This document shows positions 1 through 9,000 of a DNA stretch of 36,313 bases, in pieces; position 1 is the first letter of the stretch, and every line of letters starts with the position of its first letter. The position numbers and the translations under genes are program-made. A model generated the notes under the pieces. The model did no database searches. It was not told the origin of the DNA and saw only the letters and a list, made by a program, of their open reading frames with translations. Source of the DNA: an uncultured Clostridia bacterium (lineage in GTDB: Bacteria > Bacillota > Clostridia > Christensenellales > UBA3700); contig CAMWVR010000011.1 of assembly GCA_947177795.1 (NCBI GenBank), positions 1-36,313 of the forward strand, given 5' to 3'.

Positions 1-282
1 TATATCTATAATATCATAAAAAGAAATTTAGGTCAATAGCTTAATATTAAAAATATATTAAATTATATAATATTATAGTTTCGTCAATATCTTAAGTAAT
101 AAATTATCATATCATTATTATAATATCTAAATATTTACGAACAACAAATTGTATATACGTCTTATTTTTAACGTATATTGTCAAAAATTTTGCTTGCATA
201 AAATCCAAAAGTCTTGTCAACAATAACTTTAAACCGATAAATTGCATATAATTTATCAGGACTAACGCTGTGGAGAATTATT
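1..282. other. AT-rich non-coding leader before mazF
   Basis: This stretch is extremely AT-rich and I find no convincing open reading frame, RNA gene or repeat in it. It must hold the mazF promoter; a TATAAT-like hexamer lies near 248-254, but no good -35 box sits at the right distance, so I do not call a specific promoter. The ribosome binding site GGAG lies just before the mazF start. Confidence 0.5.
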
Positions 283-624
283 ATGATAAAAAGAGGCGAA
301 TTATATTACGCAGACCTTAGTCCCGTCGTAGGAAGCGAACAAGGCGGTATCCGCCCCGTCCTCGTGGTGCAAAACGACGTGGGTAACAAATACAGCCCCA
401 CCGTCATTGCCGCCGCTGTGACAAGCCAGATAAATAAGGCAAAATTGCCTACGCATATAGAACTTTCTGCAGGAGATTACGGACTAAACAAAGATTCTGT
501 CGTATTACTCGAACAAATACGTACGCTTGATAAAAAGCGACTCAAAGACAAAATAGGCGAAGTTCCTCTTGACACCATGCAAAAAATCAATCAGGCGCTT
601 ATGATAAGCCTAGGCTTTTATTGA
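283..624 (+). CDS. mazF: MazF/PemK-type endoribonuclease toxin
   Basis: This 113-residue protein has the full length of the MazF/NdoA family, which are sequence-specific mRNA endoribonucleases of type II toxin-antitoxin systems. The N-terminal sequence [20 protein letters not shown] and the following RPVLVVQND are the family's signature beta strands and active-site loop (conserved Arg after the GG), and TVIAAAVTS matches the next conserved strand. The ATG start follows a GGAG ribosome binding site. In Firmicutes the antitoxin gene normally lies just upstream, but the 282 bases before this gene hold no MazE-like reading frame, so the toxin looks solitary or its antitoxin is elsewhere. It is the only plus-strand gene in the first 23 kb. 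A perfect 34-bp palindrome starts at its stop codon. Confidence 0.93.
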   Translation: MIKRGELYYADLSPVVGSEQGGIRPVLVVQNDVGNKYSPTVIAAAVTSQINKAKLPTHIELSAGDYGLNKDSVVLLEQIRTLDKKRLKDKIGEVPLDTMQKINQALMISLGFY

Positions 625-657
625 GATAGCGTACTTGCGATCGCAAGTACGCTATCT
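624..657. terminator. 34-bp perfect palindrome at the mazF stop codon
   Basis: The sequence reads identically on both strands from 624 to 657 (left arm starts AGATAGCGTACTTGCGA), giving a 17-bp perfect stem with essentially no loop. Its first base is the last base of the mazF TGA. No long T-run follows (TTAAGTTATGTTTT), so it is an imperfect candidate for an intrinsic terminator and might instead be an mRNA-stabilising hairpin or a repeat. Its arm shares the 11-mer AGCGTACTTGC with the structured element at 1587-1708. Confidence 0.55.
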
Positions 658-666
658 TAAGTTATG

Positions 667-750
667 TTTTGACTTCGCTTCTTTACGATTAAAATGACGT
701 AACAACGTTTTAGATTTCTCCATTTCGCTGCGCTTCAGTCGAAATGACAT
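667..750. repeat. Dispersed intergenic repeat, one clear and one degenerate copy
   Basis: The clear copy is 711-750, running from TAGATTTCTCC to GAAATGACAT. A degenerate copy with TTGACTTCGCTTC and AAAATGACG lies at 667-699. The repeat family has complementary short ends (ATTTC and GAAAT) and a variable CGACT/TTCG/CGCTC centre. Further copies fill the gaps up to 13.4 kb. Confidence 0.7.
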
Positions 751-754
751 ATGT

Positions 755-1387
755 TTATCTTATAAAATTCGTTCTGGTTCCGCTCTCGTTCTTGGGCGGC
801 TCGATACCGTTCTGTTTGCCAAGTTCAATGCACTTCATAAGCCATACGAGATTGCGAGCGGCGTTGCGCATCGTCTGCAAGCCCTCTAAATCCTGCTCCA
901 CTTGCTCGGGTTGATTACCGTGTACCATATTCCAATAACTCGACGACGCAATTGGCATCTGCGCTATAGTAAAATACTTATTGAGCACGTCAATCGATGC
1001 GGTAGTGCCGGCTCTTCTTGCGCTTGCGACGGCAAACGCAGGCTTTTGTCTGAAGACTCTGCTACCTGCATAGAATACTCTGTCAAGCAATGACAGTACT
1101 CTGCCGCTTGGGTGCGCGTAGTATACGGGCGTGCCGAAGACAAAGCCGTCGCATTCGCTTGCCTTTTTGATAAGAGTGTTGACAATGTCGTCGTCAAAAA
1201 TGCAAGTATTGTTCTTGAGCTTGGTCGCGCATTGCAGACAGCCTATGCAATCTCTTATGGGAGCGTTGCCGACCTGGAATATCTCATAGTCCACTCCGTT
1301 TTCCACAAGCACCTTAGCGACTTCTTCAAGCGCTCTGTTGGTGCAGCCTTTTGATCTGTTGCTTCCGTTGATAAGTAATACTTTCAT
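755..1387 (-). CDS. NADPH-dependent FMN reductase-like flavoprotein
   Basis: This 210-residue protein begins with a flavodoxin-like fold: beta strand and phosphate-binding loop LINGSNRSKGCTNRALEEV at residues 4-22, then the Cys motif DCIGCLQC around residues 46-53, and the FMN-contacting GTPVYYAHPSGRVLSLLDR near residue 90. These match the NADPH-dependent FMN reductase / iron-sulfur flavoprotein family of anaerobes, which move electrons between NAD(P)H, flavin and often unknown acceptors. The Cys motif may bind an Fe-S cluster as in the Isf proteins, but it is shorter than the classic one, so this is inference. The ATG follows AGGAG by seven bases. It stands alone between repeat-filled gaps, so its physiological substrate cannot be inferred. 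Confidence 0.85.
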   Translation of the reverse strand: MKVLLINGSNRSKGCTNRALEEVAKVLVENGVDYEIFQVGNAPIRDCIGCLQCATKLKNNTCIFDDDIVNTLIKKASECDGFVFGTPVYYAHPSGRVLSLLDRVFYAGSRVFRQKPAFAVASARRAGTTASIDVLNKYFTIAQMPIASSSYWNMVHGNQPEQVEQDLEGLQTMRNAARNLVWLMKCIELGKQNGIEPPKNESGTRTNFIR

Positions 1388-1414
1388 ATATGTTTCTCCT
1401 ATTTATTATCTGTT

Positions 1415-1569
1415 TAGATTTCTCCACTCCGCTTCGCTACGGTCGTAAGGAGCGTAGCGACGGCATAGCGAGCAAGCAAATGCGTCTCGTGCGAGCGTCA
1501 ATGACATATTTTGTGCGAGCGTCATAGTCTAAATCGATTGAGATTTCTCCACTACGGTCGAAATGACAT
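1415..1569. repeat. Dispersed intergenic repeat, interrupted plus intact copy
   Basis: The intact copy at 1540-1569 has GAGATTTCTCCACTACGG followed by TCGAAATGACAT. The copy starting at 1415 shares the same left end, but its right end (CAATGACAT) is displaced by about 45 bp, as though another short sequence had been inserted. Confidence 0.65.
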
Positions 1570-1586
1570 AGACTTAAATTTGCCTA

Positions 1587-1708
1587 GAGCGCGGAGATTA
1601 GTGTGATTTTCGCTTTAGCAAGAGCGACCGAGCGGTGAGCGTACTTGCCGTACGTGACCCCGAGGTCGTCTCGATGATCAAGCGGAAGGCGCACTGATAT
1701 ACGCGCTC
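1587..1708 (-). ncRNA. Candidate structured element, copy 1 (after nnr)
   Basis: Read on the minus strand, the element begins with GAGCGCG (1702-1708) and ends with CGCGCTC (1587-1593), a perfect 7-bp closing stem. Inside are the conserved block TATATCAG, a 42-bp core (1629-1670) that is nearly identical to copy 2 at 9970-10011, and ACTAATCTC next to the closing stem. The core contains the hairpin CGTAC-GGCAA-GTACG (1640-1654). In copy 2 the closing stem is made of different bases that still pair, so pairing rather than sequence is kept. It begins shortly after the nnr stop codon. I know of no named RNA class that it matches. It could also be a small palindromic mobile repeat. Confidence 0.5.
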
Positions 1709-1723
1709 GGTCAGCTCGGTCAC

Positions 1724-3193
1724 TTACTTGGTTATTCTACGTATCTCCCTTGCCACGTCGCTAGGCAACACCCCATACTCGCTAAACTCTTCCGTCAAGT
1801 CCTTTGCCACCTTTGCAGTAAGATACGCCGACGAATACGCGCTCTCTGTCGGCGTGATACCCTGTGAAAGCATACCAAGCATTACGCCGCTCAAGGCATC
1901 TCCGCTGCCGCCCTTGGAGAGTTCTGCCCCGCCGTTGACAATCAAATATACTTCACTGCCGTCTGTAATTACACTGCTTGCCCCTTTGAGCAAAACGGTG
2001 ACTTTATACTCCTTAGCAAAGGACTTGGCTATGCCAATTGGGTCGTCGAGTATCTCCTCTACGCTCTTACCGCAAAGACGCGACATCTCTTTTACGTGGG
2101 GCGTGAGAATTATTTGCGCTTTTGCGCATTTGAGCATTTTAACATTCGTCGCCAAAGAATTGAGTCCGTCGGCGTCAATGACGACTTTGATTTGATGATT
2201 TGCAACAATATGCTCTATTATCTTAGCATTTTCGCCGTAGCGGTTGCCCATGCCCATACCTATGGCAAGACTGTCCACGCCTTGCATCGCTTTGTCTATC
2301 TCTTGACTGTCGAAGACAAAATACCCGCAGTCGTCGGCTATGCCTATCACGGTGCTTTCCAGGACGCTACCCAAGATATTGTCGACGTGTCTTTGCGGTA
2401 CGATGATGACGTTGAGTCCGCCTCCGCTTCTCAATGCGCACAGTCCCATATTGGCAAGCTTAACGGCTCCGAGATAATTACCGCAACCGCCCAATATTGC
2501 GCTCTTGCCAAAAGTACCCTTGTGGGTATTACGTTTGCGTTTTGGGAAAAGAGCGGCGACGTCTTGTTCTTCGACTATATTTGCGCCGTCGACGTATAAG
2601 CCTATGCCCACGTCTATTACGGATAGTTTGCCCGTCATATCCTTGCCGTCATTGAGATAAAGTCCCGTCTTGGCAAATTGAACGGTGATCGTTTCGTCAG
2701 CTTTGACACAAGTGACGTATCTTCCGCTGTCGCCGTCTAGTCCGCTGGGGATATCCACGCTTATCTTATACGCTCTGCTTGCGTTTATCTTGTCTATTAC
2801 TTCGGCGTATTGCCGTCTGGGCTGTCCGTTAAATCCAGTGCCGAAAATGCAATCGACTATTAAATCAAAGTCATAGTCGCACTCGCATATAGGATATATC
2901 CTCTCGTAACCCTTTGATTGCAAAATATCGTAATAGTATCTGCCGTCCTTACTCATATCCCCCAATAGATACACTTTGGGAAATATCCCATTGTCTGCCA
3001 TAATGCAAGCAAGCGCAAGTCCGTCTCCGCCGTTGTTGCCTTTGCCGCATATTATTGCGATATTGCCCTGCCATACTCTGCTGTCATACACCGCCTGCGC
3101 AACTCTGCGCATAAGCTCAGTCGACGGAACGCCGCCGTCTATCGTTCGACTGTCGCAATAAGCCATTTGAGTTGTCGTAAGAACTATTTCCAT
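1724..3193 (-). CDS. nnr: Bifunctional NAD(P)HX epimerase / ADP-dependent NAD(P)HX dehydratase
   Basis: This 489-residue protein repairs hydrated NAD(P)H. The N-terminal YjeF_N epimerase domain (about 1-210) shows GKGNNGGDGLALA at residues 50-62 and SVDIPSGLDGDSG, the family signatures. The C-terminal carbohydrate-kinase-like dehydratase domain (about 220-489) starts with THKGTFGKSAILGG, then has LTPHVKEMSRL, the nucleotide-binding KGASSVITDG, and the catalytic-region motif GGSGDALSGVMLGML. It starts three bases after the recX stop; the ribosome binding site is inside the end of recX, so the two are translationally linked. It is the last gene of ygiQ-recX-nnr. The candidate structured element follows its stop codon. 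Confidence 0.95.
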   Translation of the reverse strand: MEIVLTTTQMAYCDSRTIDGGVPSTELMRRVAQAVYDSRVWQGNIAIICGKGNNGGDGLALACIMADNGIFPKVYLLGDMSKDGRYYYDILQSKGYERIYPICECDYDFDLIVDCIFGTGFNGQPRRQYAEVIDKINASRAYKISVDIPSGLDGDSGRYVTCVKADETITVQFAKTGLYLNDGKDMTGKLSVIDVGIGLYVDGANIVEEQDVAALFPKRKRNTHKGTFGKSAILGGCGNYLGAVKLANMGLCALRSGGGLNVIIVPQRHVDNILGSVLESTVIGIADDCGYFVFDSQEIDKAMQGVDSLAIGMGMGNRYGENAKIIEHIVANHQIKVVIDADGLNSLATNVKMLKCAKAQIILTPHVKEMSRLCGKSVEEILDDPIGIAKSFAKEYKVTVLLKGASSVITDGSEVYLIVNGGAELSKGGSGDALSGVMLGMLSQGITPTESAYSSAYLTAKVAKDLTEEFSEYGVLPSDVAREIRRITK

Positions 3194-3196
3194 ACC

Positions 3197-3811
3197 TCAA
3201 TCCTCGTCGACAATCTTCAATACGGCAAGAGCTTGGGATATGTCTTCCCACTCGTAGCCTCTGTATTGCAGAAATCTTATCAGTTTTGCCCTGTATTTTG
3301 GATCGTGAATATCTTGATTTTTGCTGTGCTTTTTTGCAAGCTCCTCGCAAGCGTTGCCTTTTGGCATTTGCGCCAACGCCTTATCTATCAAATCTTCGGC
3401 GACGCCTTTGCCCCGAAGTTCTATCTTGAGTCTAGTCTTACCTTTGATATTGCTATTGAGCGCAACGTATGAACGAGCGTATTCTTCGTCGTTGATATAT
3501 CCGTAATGCTTGCACTTGTCTACGGTATATTCTACGACGGCTTTGCCGTATCCCTTTTCGTACAACTTATTGGTGAGTATCTTTGCCGTGGGAGTATATT
3601 TGCTGATATACGTTAGAGCGTAATCAAACGCCTTGTCCTTGTCGCTGTCAAAGATGACCTTGTCAAGAGTGGCTTGGTCTATCTGCGAGCCTATCTCCAA
3701 CTTGTGATTATACACCGCAATCCTGCTCACTCCCGAATAAAAAGAGCCGTCGACGAAAAGATTGACTCTGTCGATATTCTTTGACTGCAACGTTATATTA
3801 GTGATTATCAT
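3197..3811 (-). CDS. recX: Regulatory protein RecX
   Basis: This 204-residue protein has the RecX family layout of repeated three-helix units, such as FDYALTYISKYTPTAKILTNKLYEKGYGKAVVEYTVDKCKHYGYINDEEYARSY in pieces around residues 62-115, followed by the KGVAEDLIDKAL and LIRFLQYRGYEWEDISQAL units. RecX binds RecA filaments and limits or modulates recombination. Its ATG overlaps the ygiQ stop in an ATGA arrangement, so the two genes are translationally coupled. recA is not in the window. Confidence 0.9.
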   Translation of the reverse strand: MIITNITLQSKNIDRVNLFVDGSFYSGVSRIAVYNHKLEIGSQIDQATLDKVIFDSDKDKAFDYALTYISKYTPTAKILTNKLYEKGYGKAVVEYTVDKCKHYGYINDEEYARSYVALNSNIKGKTRLKIELRGKGVAEDLIDKALAQMPKGNACEELAKKHSKNQDIHDPKYRAKLIRFLQYRGYEWEDISQALAVLKIVDED

Positions 3812-5712
3812 CTGCGTTTTGCTCCTCTCGAATTAGGCTTGCTTGAATGGAAATCTCTCTTATTATTGCCGTTTTTGCTCTTTTGACGCTCCTTATTGGC
3901 TTTTGCGATAGCCTCTTCCTTGGTCGGCTTGACAAGGCACTCTTCGCCAAAGCCTATCAAGTCCTGTCTGCCCGCTTCTTTGAGCGCCTCGACGATGATA
4001 TCGTAATTACTCTTCTTGCGGTATTGCATCAACGCTCTTTGATAAGTCTTTTCCTTTTTGGTCTTGGCGACGTATATCGGCTTCATAGTGTCGGGATTTA
4101 TGCCCGTATAATACATACAAGTCGACTTAGTAGACGGCGTGGGATAAAAATCCTGCACTTGCTCGGGCATATATCCTATAGACTTGAGATACTGCGCAAG
4201 CCTTATCGCATCCTTTAGCGTACAACCGGGGTGCGACGAAATGAGATACGGTACGAGATATTGTTTTTTGCCGAGTTTTTTATTTATCGCGTCGTACTTG
4301 TCTTTGAACTTGAGATATACGTCAAACGACGGCTTGTTCATAGCTTGCAAAGTTGCGTCGGAGATATGCTCGGGCGCAACCTTGAGCTGACCGCTGACGT
4401 GATGCTTGATAAGTTCGTATAAAAATTCGGGATCTTTGTCATACATAAGATAGTCAAAGCGTATGCCCGATCGGATAAAGACCTTTTTGATTCCCTCTAT
4501 CTGCCGCAAAGTCTTGAGCAAGTCGAGATATTCTCTGTGATCTACTTTCATCGCAGGACAAGGCTTGTAGCCTATGCAAGACTTATCTTTGCACACGCCC
4601 ATGGTCTTTTGCTTTTCGCACGCAGGGTCTCTGAAGTTTGCCGTAGGTCCACCCACGTCGTGAATATATCCCTTGAAATCTTTGTCGGCGACAAAACTCT
4701 CCGCCTCTTTGACTATATTCTCCTTGCTGCGTTTTTGCACTATTCGCCCTTGATGAAATGCGATTGCGCAATAGTTGCACGCCCCAAAACAGCCTCTGAC
4801 GGAAGTCAAAGAATACTTGACCTCTTCTATTGCGGGCACTCCCCGTGTATAACTCGGATGATAAGTCCTTTCGTAAGGCAAGTCGTATATCTCGTCCATT
4901 TCCTTTACGCTCAAAGGATATTGCATTGGATTTTGCACGAGATATTTATCGCCGTGCTTTTGCAGCAAGGTCTTGCCGTAATATGGATCGTTGTTGGAAT
5001 ACTGCGCATTGAAAGCCTGTACGTACTGTAGCTTGTCAGCCTTGACTTGCTCGTAAGACGGCGAGAATGCCACCGTATGTTCCTCGATACCCTTTTTGAG
5101 TTTGGCAGACAGATTGTCAAAGCTTGATAGATAACAAGTGCCTCTGACGTCCTTGATTTTGTCAAGCGATACGCCCTTTTTTACCATATCGAAAATTTCT
5201 TTCAAAGGTCTCTCGCCCATTCCGTAAATGAGCAAATCGGCTTTGGAAGATACCAAAATGCTTGGCAAAACGGCGTCTTTCCAATAATCGTAATGGGCAA
5301 ATCTCCGAAGAGACGCCTCTATTCCGCCTATCACGACGGGAGCGTCGGGAAATAATCTCTTCAAGGTGTTGCAATATACGTCGACGCATCTGTCGGGACG
5401 CTTGCCTACGTCCCCTCCCTCGCTGTATACGTCTCGGGCACGTCTTATCTTAGCGACGGTATAGTTATTGACCATACTGTCGACCACACCGCTCGACACC
5501 ATAAAACCGTATTTGGGCTGTCCAAAGCGAGTAAAGTCGGCGTCATTCTGCGGTTGTGGAATAATAGCCACGTCAATGCCGAGAGATTGCAAAAGCCGAG
5601 ACACGATCGCGTGTCCGAAAGACGAATGATCTACGTACGCTTCGCCTATTACGTAGACGATATCGACTTGACGATCTCCTACTTCGCTTCTATGTATCGG
5701 TAAAAATGCCAT
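3808..5712 (-). CDS. ygiQ: YgiQ family radical SAM protein
   Basis: This 634-residue protein is a full-length member of the YgiQ (UPF0313) family. The radical SAM cluster motif C-x3-C-x2-C is C308, C312 and C315 in SVRGCFGACNYCAIAFHQGR. Upstream are the conserved VVIGGIEASLRRFAHYDYW and DLLIYGMGERP segments, and the tail is basic and Asn/Lys-rich as in other members. The reaction is unknown for the family. It heads the ygiQ-recX-nnr operon. The nearest ribosome-binding-like sequence (AAGGA) is about 15 bases from the ATG, which is long; the N-terminus MAFLPIHRSEV agrees with homologues, so I keep this start. Confidence 0.93.
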   Translation of the reverse strand: MAFLPIHRSEVGDRQVDIVYVIGEAYVDHSSFGHAIVSRLLQSLGIDVAIIPQPQNDADFTRFGQPKYGFMVSSGVVDSMVNNYTVAKIRRARDVYSEGGDVGKRPDRCVDVYCNTLKRLFPDAPVVIGGIEASLRRFAHYDYWKDAVLPSILVSSKADLLIYGMGERPLKEIFDMVKKGVSLDKIKDVRGTCYLSSFDNLSAKLKKGIEEHTVAFSPSYEQVKADKLQYVQAFNAQYSNNDPYYGKTLLQKHGDKYLVQNPMQYPLSVKEMDEIYDLPYERTYHPSYTRGVPAIEEVKYSLTSVRGCFGACNYCAIAFHQGRIVQKRSKENIVKEAESFVADKDFKGYIHDVGGPTANFRDPACEKQKTMGVCKDKSCIGYKPCPAMKVDHREYLDLLKTLRQIEGIKKVFIRSGIRFDYLMYDKDPEFLYELIKHHVSGQLKVAPEHISDATLQAMNKPSFDVYLKFKDKYDAINKKLGKKQYLVPYLISSHPGCTLKDAIRLAQYLKSIGYMPEQVQDFYPTPSTKSTCMYYTGINPDTMKPIYVAKTKKEKTYQRALMQYRKKSNYDIIVEALKEAGRQDLIGFGEECLVKPTKEEAIAKANKERQKSKNGNNKRDFHSSKPNSRGAKRR

Positions 5713-5796
5713 ACTTTATTGCTCTATTCCTTATTTCTTACAACCTCATATCAGGACGCTTTTTAGCAAGAAGTGAAATTTATCTCTAAATAGGTG

Positions 5797-5826
5797 GAGA
5801 TTTCTCGACTTCGCTCGAAATGACAT
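5797..5826. repeat. Dispersed intergenic repeat copy between purL and ygiQ
   Basis: A compact copy running GAGATTTCTCGACTTCG then CTCGAAATGACAT, the simplest form of the family. It folds as ATTTCTCGA...TTCG...CGAAAT. It lies about 85 bp upstream of the ygiQ start. Confidence 0.7.
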
Positions 5827-5865
5827 CACACTAATCTGTCAAATGTCATTTTCATATCCTTAACT

Positions 5866-5896
5866 AAATACGCATATCGTGAAAATATGCGTATTT
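5866..5896. terminator. 12-bp hairpin downstream of purL
   Basis: AAATACGCATAT (5866-5877) and ATATGCGTATTT (5885-5896) are perfect inverted repeats around a 7-base loop. On the minus strand the tail (AGTTAAGG) is poor in T; on the plus strand it is TTATTTC. It is a likely terminator for the purine operon, but a weak one, and an attenuator of ygiQ is also possible. Confidence 0.45.
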
Positions 5897-5971
5897 TATT
5901 TCAATGCTTGCGTAGTAAGCAATTTAACTTGCCTCCTGCAAATACAATCGCCGCAGTGCGGCAATATCACT

Positions 5972-6006
5972 GTATTTCAAATAAGGTCAATCCTTATTTG
6001 AAATAC
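5972..6006 (-). terminator. 15-bp perfect hairpin containing the purL stop codon
   Basis: GTATTTCAAATAAGG (5972-5986) is exactly inverted at 5992-6006 around the loop TCAAT. On the minus strand the first arm encodes the last purL codons and the TAA. No T-run follows, so it looks more like a 3'-end protecting hairpin than a standard terminator. A smaller GC-rich hairpin (GCCGCAGTGCGGC, 5950-5962) lies beyond it. Confidence 0.5.
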
Positions 6007-9000
6007 TTGACTCCGCTTTCAAAGAGTTTCATATCGTAATTGCCTTCGACGTTCTTATAAAGGTCTGCGTCGATTCTCTCTGCGTGTCCCATCTTGCCAA
6101 GCACTCTGCCGTCGGGAGAGATAATACCCTCGATAGCGTACATACTTCCGTTGGGATTAAACGGCGAGGTCATCGTTGCGCTACCCGTCATATCTACGTA
6201 TTGCGTAGCCACCTGACCGCCCTTGATTATCTTGTCAAGCTCTGCGGCGCTTGCAACAAATCTGCCCTCTCCGTGGCTGACGGGCACTGCAAATACGTCG
6301 TCGACTTTAACACCGCTGAGCCAAGGCGACTTATTGGTAGCCACACGGACGTTGACTATCGTCGATACGTGTCTCGAGATGTTGTTGAAAGTCAAAGTCG
6401 GGGCGTCGCTCTTTTGCTCTCTAATATCGCCGTAAGGCACCAAGCCGAGTTTGACAAGCGCCTGGAATCCGTTGCAAATACCCAAAGCCAAGCCGTCTCT
6501 CTCATAGAGCAACTTCATTACCTGCTCTGCGATACGAGGATTTCTAAAGGTCGTTGCGATGAATTTACCGCTACCGTCAGGCTCGTCGCCGCCGCTGAAA
6601 CCGCCCGGGAATGCAAGAATTTGAGACTCTTGCAAAGCTTTGACTATAGCCTCTGCCGAATCTTCTATATCCTTGGATGTTTGGTTTTTGATAATGAGAA
6701 TATTTGCCTTTGCCCCTGCTCTCTCAAAGGCTCTTGCCGTGTCGTATTCGCAGTTCGTACCGGGGAATACGGGAATAAATACTCTAGGCTGAACGATATT
6801 TCTCGGAGCCTTATCCACCTTTCTTGCGCAACAGATAAGGTTCTTGACTTCTCCGCTTGCAGGCGCAGTCGTCGGGAAGACCTTGTCAAGAGTGCGTTCA
6901 AATGCGGCAGCGGCGTCGTTCATCTTAAGCTCTTTTCCGCAAAGGTCTGCGGTATAAGTACCGTTGAGCGTAGCCACTTTCTCCACGTTAAAGCCCTTCA
7001 AGTCGCTTATATCGTCGCAAAGTATCACAAAGTCGCCGAATGCAGGCGCAAACATATCAATAGATATATCGTCCCAAGTCGAGCCGAGTTTGTTGCCCAT
7101 ACAAGCCTTGAATACGCTTGCGATGACGCCGCCCTCTTCGACTACGTTGCAGGCTTTTATCTTGCCGTCAGCCATAGCCTTGACAATAGCCGCGTATAAT
7201 TGCAAAGTCTTTGCAAAGTCTGGAATGGAATATTCGTCCTTTGGTATCGCAACGTGGTAGATATCCTTTGCTCCCATATTTTCTGCAAAAGTATTCGTGA
7301 TTATTTTGCTTGCCTTGCCTATACCCATTGCAAAAGAGATAAGCGTCGGTGGCACGTCTATATGCTCAAAGGTTCCGCTCATGCTGTCTTTGCCGCCGAT
7401 TGCGCCGACGCCGAAACCTATCTGAGCGTATAATGCGCCGAGAAGAGCCGCCAAAGGCTGTCCCCACCTGTCTTTGTCTTGATTGAGCTTTTTGAAAAAC
7501 TCTTGCAAAGACAGTCTGATCGTGTTTACGTCCACTCCGCAAGCAACTTGCTTGGACAGAGATAGCAATATCGAATATATTGCGCCCGTGAACGGCGAAT
7601 CGCTCATAAGTTGAGGCGAACAGCCGTACGTAGATACCGTCGCAGTGTCGGTATGTCCGCTGACGGGAGGCTTGCACGCCATAGCTATAGCAGGCGTAAG
7701 TTGATACTTACCGCCGAAAGGCATGAGTACGCTCGACGCGCCAATCGTGCCGTCAAACATTTCGCCAAGTCCCTTGGTCGAACATACGTTGAGCCTTGAG
7801 AGTTGGTATTGAACGGCTTGGGCAAACTCGCCTTTGTCAAAAAGCTTTTGCGTCTGCTCGTCTGCGCTGTCCATATAATTCGTCGCTTTCTCGACGATGC
7901 GAGCGTCTTGCATTTGCTTTACGCCGTTGGTATCGAGGAAAGATCTCTTGAGATCGACTATGCAATTGCCTGCGTAGAACATTCTCATTCTGCCATTGTC
8001 GGTCACTTCGGCAACTGCCGTAGCCGCAAGGTTTTCGCTCTTTGCGTATTCAATAAACTTATCTACGTCATTTTTATCGAGCACGACCGCCATTCTCTCC
8101 TGAGACTCGGATATTGCAAGCTCTGTACCGCTCAATCCCTCGTACTTCTTGGGTACTCTGTCAAGGAAGATGTCAAGGCTGTCTGCAAGTTCGCCTATCG
8201 CAACGCTTACGCCGCCTGCGCCGAAGTCATTGCACTTGACAATGAGCGTAGACACGTCTTTGTTGCGGAAAAGTCTTTGGATTTTTCTCTCGGTTGGCGG
8301 ATTGCCCTTTTGCACCTCCGCTCCGCATACTTCGACTGATTTTTCCGTATGCGCTTTGGACGATCCCGTTGCGCCGCCGCAACCGTCTCTGCCCGTCTCT
8401 CCGCCGAGAAGTACTATTATATCTCCCTCAACGGGCTTTCTTCTGACGACGTTCTCCTTGGGAGCGCCTGCGATTACGTAACCCGTCTCAAGTCTCTTTG
8501 CCTTATAATTTTCGTGATACATCTCGGCGACAAGTCCCGTCGACAAACCTATCTGATTGCCGTAACTGGAGTATCCTGCAGCGGCAGTCTTTGTGATGAC
8601 TCTCTGCGGAAGTTTGCCTTTCAACGTCGCGGATATATCTTCGGTGGGGTCTGCGCAACCCGTAACTCTCATCGCTTGATATACGTAAGTTCTGCCCGAA
8701 AGCGGATCTCTTATCGCTCCGCCGAGACAAGTAGCAGCTCCGCCGAAAGGTTCGATTTCCGTCGGGTGGTTGTGCGTCTCATTCTTGAACATAATGAGCC
8801 ACTTCTCGAGTTTGCCGTCGTTGTCTACGTCGACTTCGACTGAGCAAGCGTTGATCTCGTCGCTTACGTCGAGATTGTCGAGTTTGCCCATCTTCTTGAG
8901 CTTTTTGACTGCAATAGTCGCAATATCCATAAGACAGGGATATTTATCCTCTCTCTTTGCGTTGAATTCTTGGAATAGTTCTCTGTATAATTCAAGAGCC

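Larger units (their letters stand above)
1388..1723. other. 336-bp gap between nnr and the FMN reductase gene, filled with repeats
   Basis: No gene is visible. The gap holds two copies of the dispersed GAGATTTCTCC...GAAATGACAT repeat (one interrupted, 1415-1445 with its end at about 1491-1506; one intact, 1540-1569) and the structured element at 1587-1708. The interrupted copy is split by GC-rich sequence with several GCGAGC/GAGCG motifs. Confidence 0.7.

Noticed and set aside
641..650. HIP1-like GCGATCGC octamer as a sign of cyanobacterial DNA
   Set aside because: It is a single occurrence at the centre of a palindrome; nothing else in the window is cyanobacterial.
6084..7199. Long plus-strand open frame of 371 codons opposite purL
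   Set aside because: It is the antisense shadow of purL, has no ribosome binding site and no recognisable domain. The same applies to the open frames opposite purM, purH, icd and ygiQ.
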